A stretch of 64,000 bases of DNA, from NCBI GenBank assembly GCA_963521065.1, contig CAUQTI010000008.1, positions 84,137 to 148,136 of the forward strand, in the 5' to 3' direction. The DNA is from IOR16 sp963521065 (lineage in GTDB: Bacteria > Bacillota > Clostridia > Peptostreptococcales > Anaerovoracaceae). Positions 1-8,288 of the stretch are shown one piece after another. The notes under the pieces were generated by a model. It was not told where the DNA came from. It did no database searches and was given only the letters and a program-made list of their open reading frames with translations. Within the stretch, counting starts at the first letter, position 1. Every line of letters starts with the position of its first letter. Made by a program: the position numbers and the translations under genes.

Positions 1-1
1 A

Positions 2-1276
2 GCCCAACGACTGGCAGAGCGAAGTATCCAAATCCTCGGGACAGACTATCACTCCATTGATCTCGCCGAGGATCGTGAAAAATTCAGCACTCTGTTACAT
101 ACACTTGGGATTCCGACCCCGCAAGGCGTCGCTGTTACCGATGTCAAAGAAGCGTTTACAGCAGCTTCTCAGCTTCAATATCCACTCGTGGTCCGTCCTT
201 CCTATGTCATCGGCGGAAGAGCAATGCAGGTTGTTTACAATGATATGGAGCTTTCCAAATATTTAAAGGAAGCCGTTTCTCTTTCTACAGAGCATCCTGT
301 TTTAATTGATCGCTACATTCAAGGGAAAGAAATCGAAGTAGACGCAATTTCCGATGGAGAAGATATCCTTATCCCCGGCATTATGGAACACATTGAAAAA
401 ACAGGGATTCATTCCGGAGACAGCATTTCCGTCTATCCTCCCCATACCCTTTCAGAGAATACCATTGAGCGCTTACAGACATTTACAGAAAAGATTGCAA
501 AAGCACTGAATATAAAAGGGCTTATTAATATCCAATACGCCTATGACGGAAAGGAAATCTACGTCATTGAAGTAAATCCTCGTGCTTCCCGAACCGTCCC
601 TATCCTAAGCAAGGTAACCGGAATTCCTATGGTACAGCTTGCGGTAGAGGTCATGCTCGGAGAAAAATTAAAAAACATGGAGTTCGGTACCGGTCTTCTA
701 AAAAACCGTCCGCTCCATGCTGTAAAGGTTCCTGTATTTTCCAGCGAAAAGCTGAATGATATGGACGTTGCGCTGGGGCCTGAAATGAAATCAACCGGAG
801 AAGTTCTCGGGATGGATTCTGATTTCTCTTATGCCATCTATAAGGGATTTATCGCTTCCGGCGTACAAATTCCGAAAGAGGGAAACCTGTACATTTCTTT
901 AAGAGATACTGAAAAGAATGGCGATTCCATTGCGCTGTTAAGAGAATATTGTGCCTCCGGTTTTTCTATCTTCGGATCAGAAGGCACCGTAAATTTCTTA
1001 GAAAATCACGGTATCCCTGCAGCCGTTCTTTCTGAAGAAAAAGTGCTTTCGGGTATACAAGATAAAAAAATTGCTCTCGTTATAAACGTACCCGAGCATA
1101 TGAATGATCCGCAGAGTCACGCCTTTCATATACGCAGAAAAGCAACGGACTGCCGCGTTCCGGTCCTCACCTGCATGGATACCGCAAAAGCATTTCTTCT
1201 CGCGATATCCATCGAGCGGCAGGATGAAAGAAAAACAGCCGCCGAAGTGCACACTCTGAACGAATATTTACTATAG
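2..1276 (+). CDS. carB: Carbamoyl phosphate synthase large subunit, C-terminal part (5' end outside window)
   Basis: The frame is open from base 2, so the gene enters from the left edge; 424 residues of a protein usually about 1070 aa long are visible. They cover the second ATP-grasp (carbamate kinase-like) half, with a VVRPSYVIGGRAM stretch and the EVNPRASRT segment typical of CarB, and then the C-terminal MGS-like allosteric domain in roughly the last 135 residues. CarB makes carbamoyl phosphate from bicarbonate, ATP and glutamine-derived ammonia for pyrimidine and arginine synthesis, together with CarA. The stop overlaps by 6 bp the end of the convergent methyltransferase gene, with no room for a separate terminator. 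An internal ATG at 188 is not a real start because homology continues upstream of it. Confidence 0.95.
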   Translation, partial: AQRLAERSIQILGTDYHSIDLAEDREKFSTLLHTLGIPTPQGVAVTDVKEAFTAASQLQYPLVVRPSYVIGGRAMQVVYNDMELSKYLKEAVSLSTEHPVLIDRYIQGKEIEVDAISDGEDILIPGIMEHIEKTGIHSGDSISVYPPHTLSENTIERLQTFTEKIAKALNIKGLINIQYAYDGKEIYVIEVNPRASRTVPILSKVTGIPMVQLAVEVMLGEKLKNMEFGTGLLKNRPLHAVKVPVFSSEKLNDMDVALGPEMKSTGEVLGMDSDFSYAIYKGFIASGVQIPKEGNLYISLRDTEKNGDSIALLREYCASGFSIFGSEGTVNFLENHGIPAAVLSEEKVLSGIQDKKIALVINVPEHMNDPQSHAFHIRRKATDCRVPVLTCMDTAKAFLLAISIERQDERKTAAEVHTLNEYLL

Positions 1277-2416
1277 CTTTTCTTTTGGAGGCTTATTCCC
1301 ATAATACTGATAATAGCACGTTTCAATTCTCCCATTATAAAGTTTGCGCCGACGGTCCGCCGGCTCATTGCGAAACTGTGCTTCAAATTCTTTATCCGAA
1401 GTAATCAAATACAGGGACCAAGTAGGATTCTTTGCAAAAAATTTCCGAAGGTCTCTGTATACTTTCTGAAGTTCATCTTTCTCTCCGATACGTTCCCCAT
1501 ATGGCGGATTTCCTATCATAATTCCATATTCTTCTGACGCCACCATCTTTGAAACAGGCTGCGCGACGAACGAGATACAGTCATCCACACCAGCTTCCTC
1601 TGCATTTGCAACAGCCGCTCTTATCGCTGCCGGACTAATGTCTGATGCTAAAATACGTACCTCTGCATCATAATCAATCGCCGCAAAGGCTTTTTTCCGT
1701 TCTTCTTTCCAAATCTCTTCTCCGATGCTCATCCACTGCTCAGCTGCAAACTTTCGCTGAAGGCCAGGTGCAATGTTTCGTGCCAGCATAGCCGCTTCAA
1801 TTGCAATCGTTCCCGACCCACAAAACGGATCTACAAGAAGTCTGCCCGCCTTCCAAAAGGACAGCTGTACCATAGCAGAAGCCAGCGTCTCCTTAATCGG
1901 TGCCAGTACATCGTGTGTCCGGTAGCCGCGCTTGTGAAGGCCTGCTCCGGTTGTGTCAATTGTCACCGTTACTCTGTCTTTTAAAATCGTTATTTTAACG
2001 GTATAGTCTGCTCCGGTTTCCTGAAAGGTTTCACAGGCGTAGGTTTCTTTCAATTTTTCTACAATGGCCTTTTTTACGATAGACTGGCATGCCGGTACAC
2101 TGTGCAGCTTTGACTTTACCGAGCTTCCCGTTACCGTAAACTTCCCGTCTTGCTCAATCCAATCCTCCCAAGGGAGTGCTTTCGTCTGCTGAAATAGTTC
2201 CTCAAAAGACTCTGCCTTAAATTCACCCATTTTCAGCAAGACGCGGTCAGCACATCGAAGCCAGAGATTGGACGTTGCAATCGCTCTTTCATCTCCCATA
2301 TAAGTGACCTTGGCATCTTCCGCCTTTATAATCTTATATCCCAAATTTTCAATTTCTCTTTTTACCACGGATTCCAGCCCGAAAGTCGCGGTCGCAATCA
2401 ATTCTAATTTTGCCAA
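1271..2416 (-). CDS. THUMP-domain class I SAM-dependent rRNA (guanine-N2) methyltransferase, RlmL/YpsC type
   Basis: Predicted 381-aa RNA methyltransferase. An N-terminal ferredoxin-like/THUMP region (about residues 1-160) is followed by a Rossmann methyltransferase domain with the SAM-binding motif DPFCGSGTIAIEAA near residue 196 and the catalytic NPPYG motif near 303, as in enzymes making m2G in RNA. Bacillus subtilis YpsC is about the same length. I place the start at TTG 2416: a strong GGAAGGAG sits 8 nt upstream and the protein then begins AKLELIATATFG, as in homologues. The longer ATG-initiated reading (to 2485) would run through a hairpin and has no ribosome binding site. Target nucleotide (23S G2445-like) is inferred from family only. 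Confidence 0.88.
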   Translation of the reverse strand: MAKLELIATATFGLESVVKREIENLGYKIIKAEDAKVTYMGDERAIATSNLWLRCADRVLLKMGEFKAESFEELFQQTKALPWEDWIEQDGKFTVTGSSVKSKLHSVPACQSIVKKAIVEKLKETYACETFQETGADYTVKITILKDRVTVTIDTTGAGLHKRGYRTHDVLAPIKETLASAMVQLSFWKAGRLLVDPFCGSGTIAIEAAMLARNIAPGLQRKFAAEQWMSIGEEIWKEERKKAFAAIDYDAEVRILASDISPAAIRAAVANAEEAGVDDCISFVAQPVSKMVASEEYGIMIGNPPYGERIGEKDELQKVYRDLRKFFAKNPTWSLYLITSDKEFEAQFRNEPADRRRKLYNGRIETCYYQYYGNKPPKEKL

Positions 2417-2450
2417 AAGATATTCTCCTTCCGATTGTTCCTGCATAATG

Positions 2451-2496
2451 AAAAGCTGTCTCAAAAAGCACCTATAACACGCCAAGTTGAGACAGC
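2451..2496 (-). terminator. Hairpin terminator between the mreB-family gene and the methyltransferase
   Basis: GCTGTCTCA pairs with TGAGACAGC around a 24-nt loop; read on the minus strand the hairpin is followed by TTTT. It lies downstream of the mreB-family stop and upstream of the methyltransferase start, so it could end the first transcript or attenuate the second. Confidence 0.55.
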
Positions 2497-2623
2497 CTCG
2501 ATTCCTTCTTTATCAAAATTATATCATAGATGCAAATCATTGCTCCGGTTTGCTTCTTACCGATGTAATAAATGCATCTGCATATGATTCTTTGATTTTA
2601 TTTCATATTTTGCATTTATGATA

Positions 2624-3646
2624 TTAAATAAATGGTTTTCTTCGGTTCATGGAATTGTTTTGAATGGCATCCATTGAATTAAGCGCTTTTCCGGTTCCGA
2701 TTGCCACACAGGATTTCGGATCTTCTGCAATGATAACAGGAATTCCCGTTCTTTCCTGAATTCTGCGGTCAATCCCGTACAGCAATGCACCACCGCCCGT
2801 AATGTAAATCCCACTGTTACTGATATCCGCTGCTAATTCCGGCGGAGTCCTCTCCAAAACAGCGTGTGCCGTTTCACAAATTACCTGTAACGGTTCATCC
2901 AAAGCTTCCATCATTTCCTTAGAAGTAATTTCTACCGATTTTGGAAGTCCTGTCACTAAATCTCTGCCTCGACATTCTTTTACGACAATATCTTCACGCG
3001 GATAAGCAGTTCCAACTGTCATTTTCATCTCTTCTGCCGTACGTTCACCAATATATAGCTTATGCTCTTTTCTCATATATTTAATGATGTATTCATCAAA
3101 CTTATCTCCTGCAACCTTTACAGAAGAGCTTGTCACAATTCCGCCCAGAGAGATTACAGCCACATCCGTAGTTCCTCCGCCGATATCAATTACCATTACA
3201 CCATCCGGTTTTGAAATATCCAGGCCTGCACCAATGGCCGCTGCCACAGGCTCTTCCATAAGAAAAACGGCCTTTCCGCCAGCCTGTGTTGCAGCTTCGC
3301 GGACGGCTCTCTTCTCTACTTCCGTCACGCCGCTCGGTACACAAACCATAATTCTTGGCTTAAAAAAGCGGCTGTTCCCGCAGGTCTTTCGAATAAAGTA
3401 TTTTAACATTCTCTCTGTTACATCGTAATCGGAGATTACGCCATCTCTCAACGGCCGAACTGCAACGATGTTGCTTGGGGTTCGTCCCAACATCTGACGT
3501 GCTTCCTCACCGACTGCCAAAATATCGTTCGTATCTCTATTAATTGCAACAACGGAGGGTTCGTTTAAAACCACACCTTTTCCTTTTATATAAACCAATA
3601 CGTTTGCTGTTCCAAGGTCAATGCCCACTTCGTCTGTAATTGCCAA
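2624..3646 (-). CDS. mreB: MreB/Mbl-family rod-shape actin homologue
   Basis: 340-aa bacterial actin that polymerises under the membrane and guides cell-wall elongation. Visible actin-fold motifs are phosphate 1 (GIDLGTANV, near the N terminus) and phosphate 2 (DIGGGTTDVAV, about residues 154-164), followed by the conserved TGGGALL near the C terminus. I choose the TTG start at 3646 because AAGGAGG sits 7 nt upstream and the protein then aligns with family N termini; an in-frame extension to 3670 would include the ribosome binding site. It stands alone, without mreC/mreD, so it may be the Mbl-type paralogue; I cannot decide between MreB and Mbl. A TTGAAA-N17-TATAAT promoter lies upstream. Confidence 0.93.
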   Translation of the reverse strand: MAITDEVGIDLGTANVLVYIKGKGVVLNEPSVVAINRDTNDILAVGEEARQMLGRTPSNIVAVRPLRDGVISDYDVTERMLKYFIRKTCGNSRFFKPRIMVCVPSGVTEVEKRAVREAATQAGGKAVFLMEEPVAAAIGAGLDISKPDGVMVIDIGGGTTDVAVISLGGIVTSSSVKVAGDKFDEYIIKYMRKEHKLYIGERTAEEMKMTVGTAYPREDIVVKECRGRDLVTGLPKSVEITSKEMMEALDEPLQVICETAHAVLERTPPELAADISNSGIYITGGGALLYGIDRRIQERTGIPVIIAEDPKSCVAIGTGKALNSMDAIQNNSMNRRKPFI

Positions 3647-3697
3647 TTTTATTCCTCCTTGCTCTTGCACGTTTCCCTTTTTCGTGCTTGCCCAATT

Positions 3698-3726
3698 ATT
3701 ATATCTATTATTCCTCTAAATTTCAA
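3698..3726 (-). promoter_or_regulatory. Sigma-A type promoter of the mreB-family gene
   Basis: On the minus strand TTGAAA (3726-3721) is separated by 17 bp from TATAAT (3703-3698). A short inverted repeat (GCACG/CGTGC, 3666-3687) lies in the leader. The rest of the gap up to 3940 shows nothing I can interpret. Confidence 0.7.
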
Positions 3727-3940
3727 TTTATATTTTACTTCCATTTCATTTTTGCGCAGTATTACAATTCAAGTATCCTGCCCATGAAAAAAAACAGGGA
3801 TAGGAAGCTCCCCTATTTATATTATGTTCGAATTGTGTCACTAAGCAAGAGGTTTTTCAAATTCTTTTTTGTGACAAGTTGAATACAAAGCAGCCTGTGA
3901 ATAAAACAATATTTTCTAATATTAGCATGCAAAAATTCGT

Positions 3941-3969
3941 CACGACGAGTCTATTTTCGGCATATAATA
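3941..3969 (+). promoter_or_regulatory. Putative mother-cell sporulation promoter (sigma-K/E type) of the Cys-rich peptide
   Basis: CATATAATA at 3961-3969 matches the CATANNNTA -10 consensus of sigma-K/sigma-E. An AC dinucleotide at 3942-3943, 17 bp upstream, fits the short sigma-K -35. The matched motif is short, so it is supportive rather than decisive. Confidence 0.5.
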
Positions 3970-3999
3970 AACAGAGTCCGAGAGAGGAGGTTATCTTTT

Positions 4000-4128
4000 A
4001 TGGCTGTTATTCCGCTTCTTGTCGGTTATCTCGTCGGCAGCCGCTGTGGTTCTAATTCTTGCAGATGCGGTTCAAATTCTTGTAACTATAATTATACTTG
4101 TAGATGCCGATGCTGTTACAGACGTTAA
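4000..4128 (+). CDS. Small Cys-rich peptide (42 aa), probable spore-coat associated
   Basis: Short gene with a good ribosome binding site (AGGAGG at 3985-3990, 9 nt before the ATG). The 42-aa product has a hydrophobic start (MAVIPLLVGYLVGSR) and a basic, Cys-rich second half with eight cysteines at positions 16, 21, 23, 28, 34, 36, 38 and 39, and two CGSNSC-like repeats. It sits just before cotJABC in the same direction, behind a sporulation-type promoter. I do not recognise the family. The composition recalls small cross-linked coat or metal-binding peptides, but function is inference from context. The hairpin at 4257-4298 probably separates it from the cotJ transcript. Confidence 0.6.
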   Translation: MAVIPLLVGYLVGSRCGSNSCRCGSNSCNYNYTCRCRCCYRR

Positions 4129-4256
4129 CTAAAAAATAAGGATAAATAGAATTAAAGTCAATATAAATGAATACGCTTGAAAAAATTATGAAAATACCAA
4201 GGATCAATATACGATATTAGTTTGAATATAACCTGCAAATACCTGTTTTTACCATG

Positions 4257-4298
4257 AAAAGCTGTCTATCCTATCAGGATATGATGGCTTTTCTTCTT
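4257..4298 (+). terminator. Imperfect hairpin with T-rich tail between the Cys-rich peptide gene and cotJA
   Basis: AAAAGC and TATCCT pair with AGGATA and GCTTTT around a short loop, interrupted by mismatches, and TTCTTCTTTT follows. It fits a terminator for the 42-aa gene. The rest of 4129-4315 holds nothing else I can support. Confidence 0.45.
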
Positions 4299-4315
4299 TT
4301 ATACATTGTTTTTGC

Positions 4316-4342
4316 ACCATTTTATAAGCAACGCATAGAATA
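4316..4342 (+). promoter_or_regulatory. Putative sigma-K/E promoter of cotJABC
   Basis: AC at 4316-4317, a 16-bp spacer and CATAGAATA at 4334-4342 (CATANNNTA) match the late mother-cell promoter pattern, about 50 bp before cotJA. The spore-coat function of the downstream genes supports it. Confidence 0.55.
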
Positions 4343-4393
4343 ATTCTGAGGCTGGAAACAGCTATATTCTTAACATGGAAAGGAGCTTTTATC

Positions 4394-4621
4394 GTGGATG
4401 ATTTTGCACTAAAATTTGGCGAAATTACACTGGAGCATAATTTTCGCAGTCCAGTTTCCAAAAATGTAAACGGAAATTTACCGTTAGACCAATTACCTTT
4501 AGCAATGGCCTATGTCCCTATGCAAACTTGGAATGGAACCTATGAGGGGATGCGTGCCCTTGAACGGGGAACGATTTTCCCTGATTTGGACTTACCGTTC
4601 AGCGGAATAGGAGTGAAATAG
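4394..4621 (+). CDS. cotJA: Spore coat-associated protein CotJA
   Basis: 75-aa member of the CotJA family, recognised by the PLDQLPLAMAYVPMQTW core in the middle. In Bacillus the cotJ proteins belong to the inner spore coat and are made in the mother cell. The start is GTG 4394, with AGGAG 8 nt upstream. It leads a tight operon: cotJB begins 7 nt after its stop and cotJC 4 nt after cotJB. Confidence 0.9.
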   Translation: MDDFALKFGEITLEHNFRSPVSKNVNGNLPLDQLPLAMAYVPMQTWNGTYEGMRALERGTIFPDLDLPFSGIGVK

Positions 4622-4628
4622 AAGCATT

Positions 4629-4877
4629 ATGACAGAACAACAAAATTTAATGAGACGGTTGCAAATTCAAGATTTTGTAATAACCGATATTAATTTGTAT
4701 TTAGATACTCATCCTGATGACCAGGCGGCACTGGAATATTATAATAGATACCGCGACTTAAGAAATCAAACTTTAGCAGCATACACTAAACAATTCGGCC
4801 CGATTACCCCGGAAGATGTCTATGCGGACAGCTGGACCTGGGTAGAATCTCCGTGGCCGTGGGAAGGATGTTTATAA
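4629..4877 (+). CDS. cotJB: Spore coat protein CotJB
   Basis: 82-aa CotJB family protein. Recognisable features are the helical start (QNLMRRLQIQDFVITDINLYLDTHP), the conserved YY-x(2)-Y segment and the aromatic C terminus (WTWVESPWPWEGCL). It lies between cotJA and cotJC with nearly no spacers, so the three are co-translated. Its exact biochemical role is not known to me; coat assembly with CotJC is the family expectation. Confidence 0.92.
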   Translation: MTEQQNLMRRLQIQDFVITDINLYLDTHPDDQAALEYYNRYRDLRNQTLAAYTKQFGPITPEDVYADSWTWVESPWPWEGCL

Positions 4878-4881
4878 AACT

Positions 4882-5499
4882 ATGTGGACGTATAACAGAA
4901 TGCTGCAATATCCGGTGAATATTACAAAGCCGGATGCGCGTGCAGCTAAAATTATCATTACACAATACGGCGGACCTGACGGCGAGCTCGGTGCTTCCAT
5001 GCGCTATCTTTCACAGCGATACACAATGCCTTACCGGCAGGTTGCCGGTATACTTAATGATATCGGCACAGAAGAGCTTGCACATCTGGAAATGGTCAGC
5101 ACCATTGTACACCAGCTTACGAGGAATCTGACACTCGAACAGATTAAGGAGCAAGGGTTTGAGCCTTACTTTGTAGACCATACAGTTGGTGTGTACCCGC
5201 AGGCCGCTTCCGGCACGCCCTTCAGTGCCTGTGCATTTGCATCCAAAGGGGATGCAATCACTGATTTAATGGAGGATATGGCAGCAGAGCAAAAAGCAAG
5301 AACCACTTATGACAATATTCTCCGCCTTGTGGATAATCCCGAAGTAATTGATCCGATTCGTTTTTTAAGAGAACGTGAAATCGTTCATTTCCAACGCTTT
5401 GGTGAATCTTTGAGAATCGTACAGGATAAACTGGACGAAAAGAATTTCTATGCAATCAATCCTGAGTTCGATTTAAGATCGAACGATCGATGCAAATAA
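4882..5499 (+). CDS. cotJC: Manganese catalase-like spore coat protein CotJC
   Basis: 205-aa member of the dimanganese catalase family found in spore coats, which would break down hydrogen peroxide. The four-helix-bundle ligand positions are visible: Glu in GELGA, Glu/His in TEELAHLE, Glu in AAEQKAR and His/Glu in EREIVHFQRFGE. The length matches other CotJC proteins. It is the last gene of the cotJ operon and is followed by a strong bidirectional terminator shared with trpA. Confidence 0.94.
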   Translation: MWTYNRMLQYPVNITKPDARAAKIIITQYGGPDGELGASMRYLSQRYTMPYRQVAGILNDIGTEELAHLEMVSTIVHQLTRNLTLEQIKEQGFEPYFVDHTVGVYPQAASGTPFSACAFASKGDAITDLMEDMAAEQKARTTYDNILRLVDNPEVIDPIRFLREREIVHFQRFGESLRIVQDKLDEKNFYAINPEFDLRSNDRCK

Positions 5500-5519
5500 A
5501 ATTATCTTTCTATTTTATG

Positions 5520-5557
5520 AAAATCCGCTCAGAAACAATTGCTTTTGAGCGGATTTT
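5520..5557. terminator. Bidirectional terminator between cotJC and trpA
   Basis: AAAATCCGCTC and GAGCGGATTTT form an 11-bp stem with A and T runs on either side, so it can end both the cotJ transcript and the converging trpBA transcript. Confidence 0.88.
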
Positions 5558-5569
5558 CTTTATCTTTCT

Positions 5570-6358
5570 TTACCGATTCAGTGATTCCGGGTTCAATGCT
5601 GTTTTCAGCTCCTTAATATAAGCACTCACAGCAGAAGGACTTTCCTTTCCATATTCCTCGACCAGTTTCACAATCGCACTTCCGACAATCACACCATCTG
5701 AAATTTTCGCCATCTCTCTCGCCTGCTCCGCGGTCGCAATTCCAAACCCCACGGCACAAGGAATATCGGATACTTCTTTTACCTGTGCTATTTTTTCACC
5801 AATTTCACTTTGAAGCTCTGTTCGTACACCCGTTACCCCCAAAGATGACACGCAATAAAGAAAGCCTTCGGCCTCTTTTGCAATCTTAAAAACGCGTTCT
5901 TCGGAAGTCAATGTAATCATAGAAAGAAAATCAATCCCGTAGCTTCGGCAAACCTCTGAAAACTCGTCCTTTTCTTCAAAAGGCACGTCCGGCATCAAAA
6001 TGCCATCTACCTGCGCTCTTTGGCAACGCTTCATAAACGCTTCTTTCCCGTAAGAAAACACCGGATTGGCATAGGTTAAAAACACAAAAGGAATGGCAAC
6101 TGTTTTTCTGACCCTTTCAATGAGATCAAACAGCTTATCCACCGTACATCCCGCCTGTAGAGCACGCTCGTTCGCCGCCTGTATCACAGGCCCTTCCGCA
6201 GTTGGATCCGAAAAGGGAATACCGATTTCAATGAGATCAGCTCCTGCTTCTGCCATCGCATAAATCAGTTTTTCTGTTGTCTGCATGTCTGGATCACCTC
6301 CGGTAAGAAAGGCAATAAATGCTTTTTTATTCTCAAATGCCTGCTTTATTTTACTCAT
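5570..6358 (-). CDS. trpA: Tryptophan synthase alpha subunit
   Basis: 262-aa TIM-barrel subunit that splits indole-3-glycerol phosphate into indole and glyceraldehyde 3-phosphate and passes indole to TrpB. Family motifs are present: FLTGGDPD near the N terminus, LIEIGIPFSDPTAEGPVIQ carrying the catalytic Glu, the active-site Asp in GILMPDVPFEE, and the phosphate-binding GFGIATAEQ and GVIVGSAIV segments. It overlaps the end of trpB by 8 bp, which indicates translational coupling, and is the last gene of the trpBA unit. Confidence 0.97.
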   Translation of the reverse strand: MSKIKQAFENKKAFIAFLTGGDPDMQTTEKLIYAMAEAGADLIEIGIPFSDPTAEGPVIQAANERALQAGCTVDKLFDLIERVRKTVAIPFVFLTYANPVFSYGKEAFMKRCQRAQVDGILMPDVPFEEKDEFSEVCRSYGIDFLSMITLTSEERVFKIAKEAEGFLYCVSSLGVTGVRTELQSEIGEKIAQVKEVSDIPCAVGFGIATAEQAREMAKISDGVIVGSAIVKLVEEYGKESPSAVSAYIKELKTALNPESLNR

Positions 6359-7538
6359 AAATATTCACCCCTCTGTATCTCGCAATCGCGGCCACATCTT
6401 TATCTCCGCGCCCCGAAAGATTCACAACAAGAACTTCCTCGCGTTTCATTTCCTTTGCTAATTTCATCGCATGTGCAACCGCATGTGCACTTTCAATTGC
6501 CGGAATGATTCCCTCTGTGCGGGAAAGGTATTCAAATGCCGCAACCGCCTCATCATCGGTTACACTCACATATGCCGCTCTTTTTTGGTCGAAAAGCATT
6601 GCATGCTCCGGCCCGATTCCCGGATAATCCAAGCCTGCAGATATGGAATAGACCGGTGCAATCTGCCCATACTTATCCTGACAGAAATATGATTTCATCC
6701 CGTGAAAAATCCCAACACTTCCCGTCGCAATTGTAGCAGCAGTCCGCGGTGTATCTGCACCTAGTCCGGCAGCTTCACAACCGATTAGCTTCACAGATTC
6801 TTCCTCAATGAATTCATAAAAAGCACCCATTGCATTGCTCCCGCCGCCCACACACGCAACCACTGCATCAGGAAGCTTTCCTTCCTCATTCATTAGCTGC
6901 TCTTTTATTTCTCTTCCGATTATTTTTTGAAAATCTCTTACAATCATTGGAAACGGATGCGGCCCCATGACAGAGCCTAGAACGTAAAGTGTATCGTCCA
7001 TACGCCCCGCCCATTCTCGCATTGTTTCATTCACAGCGTCCTTTAATGTCTGCGTTCCACTTGTCACTGCGTGCACCTTTGCCCCCAAAAGCTCCATGCG
7101 AAATACATTCAGCACCTGCCGCTCTGTATCCTCTTTCCCCATAAAAATTTCGCAATCAAGTCCCATTAATGCTGCGGCCGTTGCCGTTGCAACACCATGC
7201 TGTCCGGCACCGGTTTCTGCAATTACGCGCTTTTTACCCATGCGCTTTGCCAAAAGAACCTGCCCTAAAACGTTATTAATTTTATGCGATCCCGTATGGT
7301 TTAAATCCTCTCGTTTTAAGTAAATTTTTGCGCCACCCAAATCTTTCGTCATTTTTTCTGCATAGTAAAGCATCGACGGCCGTCCTGCATATTTATGCAG
7401 TAATTCATCCAATTCTTGACAAAAGTCCGGATCGTTTTTATAATGCATATACTGCTGTTCTAATTCTAATACTGCCTGCATCAGCGTTTCTGGGATATAC
7501 TGTCCGCCATGCTCGCCAAATCTTCCTTTTTTCATCAT
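6351..7538 (-). CDS. trpB: Tryptophan synthase beta subunit
   Basis: 395-aa PLP enzyme that joins indole with serine to give tryptophan. The PLP lysine lies in NHTGSHKINNVLGQ, followed by AETGAGQHGVATA and the phosphate-binding loop GGGSNAMG. Two adjacent Met codons occur at the start; an AGAGGG lies upstream. It is the first gene of the minus-strand trpBA unit, separated from trpEGDCF, and is preceded by its own T-box leader and terminator (7595-7866). Confidence 0.97.
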   Translation of the reverse strand: MMKKGRFGEHGGQYIPETLMQAVLELEQQYMHYKNDPDFCQELDELLHKYAGRPSMLYYAEKMTKDLGGAKIYLKREDLNHTGSHKINNVLGQVLLAKRMGKKRVIAETGAGQHGVATATAAALMGLDCEIFMGKEDTERQVLNVFRMELLGAKVHAVTSGTQTLKDAVNETMREWAGRMDDTLYVLGSVMGPHPFPMIVRDFQKIIGREIKEQLMNEEGKLPDAVVACVGGGSNAMGAFYEFIEEESVKLIGCEAAGLGADTPRTAATIATGSVGIFHGMKSYFCQDKYGQIAPVYSISAGLDYPGIGPEHAMLFDQKRAAYVSVTDDEAVAAFEYLSRTEGIIPAIESAHAVAHAMKLAKEMKREEVLVVNLSGRGDKDVAAIARYRGVNIYE

Positions 7539-7594
7539 TCCCTCTTTTCTTCTGCTTTTGGATATAAAATTTTCCGATATTTTTCAAAAATAAA

Positions 7595-7866
7595 AGAGCC
7601 CTTATCCTAAAAATAGGACAAAAGCTCAACTTCTGCGGTACCACCTAATTTGATGTAAAAATACACCCACTCGAAACGTACAACCATACGCCTTCCTGTG
7701 ATAACGGACGGAAACCCCGTTGGGAATTACTCAGCAATGCCTTTCCCCCCACCTTCATGAGTCCATTCACTATGCTTGCGACGACTGCAATTTCACCACC
7801 AGCAGCTCTCTGTGCGACGCTTTTTCATACTTACTCTTCTCAATCATCAGTTTTTATTTTTATATT
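7595..7866 (-). promoter_or_regulatory. Tryptophan T-box leader of trpBA
   Basis: Minus-strand tRNA-sensing leader. The T-box sequence AGGTGGTACCGCAGAA (7646-7631) is followed by a terminator hairpin (7626-7595: GAGC..TCCTA paired with AGGA..GGGCTC, then TTTT). Upstream are Stem I-like elements (AGAGAG, GGTGGTGAAA) and a specifier TGG at 7765-7763 within GTGAATGGACTCA. TGG decodes Trp, so uncharged tRNA-Trp would stabilise the antiterminator and allow trpBA expression. The 5' end is estimated from the promoter. Confidence 0.92.
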
Positions 7867-7873
7867 TTGTCCC

Positions 7874-7902
7874 ATTCTATAAGGTGATTTCTAAAATGTC
7901 AA
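7874..7902 (-). promoter_or_regulatory. Promoter of the trpBA T-box transcript
   Basis: On the minus strand TTGACA (7902-7897) is 17 bp from TAGAAT (7879-7874). It is arranged divergently with the trpE-side promoter, the two -35 boxes being about 35 bp apart. Confidence 0.65.
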
Positions 7903-7937
7903 TAGAATTTTTTATTATTTTATTTTATTTTTTCCTC

Positions 7938-7967
7938 TTGACATTAAAATATCATTTATCGTATAAT
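7938..7967 (+). promoter_or_regulatory. Promoter of the trpEGDCF T-box transcript
   Basis: A consensus TTGACA (7938-7943) and TATAAT (7962-7967) are 18 bp apart, just before the plus-strand T-box leader. Confidence 0.75.
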
Positions 7968-7974
7968 ACATTCA

Positions 7975-8265
7975 ATTTCATACCGTTCATGAAACCGTTG
8001 AAGTGGAGATAAAAACGAATCGTGCACTTACAGAGAGTCCGGGATGCTGAGAACCGGGCAGAACGCAGCTTGTTAAATGGACCACAGAGGGCGCAGTCAA
8101 AGGCAGCTTGCCGAGTATTCTGCGACGTAAGACATACGTCAGTTGTCAGGAATATGTTGGTATTCCGTTAAGAGTGAGAGTCTTTTTTGCCTCTCAAAGC
8201 AAGGTGGCACCGCGGGTTTTTGCAGAAATCCGTCCTTGACAGCATTGTCATGGACGGATTTTTTT
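7975..8265 (+). promoter_or_regulatory. Tryptophan T-box leader of trpEGDCF
   Basis: Plus-strand T-box riboswitch. The antiterminator sequence AAGGTGGCACCGCGGG lies at 8201-8216. A strong terminator follows at 8226-8265: AATCCGTCC/GGACGGATT with an inner TGACA/TGTCA stem, then seven T. A TGG specifier is visible in TTAAATGGACCACA, about 130 nt before the T-box motif. Uncharged tRNA-Trp should allow read-through into trpE. Although both leaders read Trp, this one differs in sequence from the trpBA leader. Confidence 0.94.
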
Positions 8266-8288
8266 CTATTCTCAAAGGAGGTACACCT

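Noticed and set aside
57..266. 69-aa frame overlapping carB
   Set aside because: It is in another frame than the clearly homologous CarB reading, which is open from base 2.
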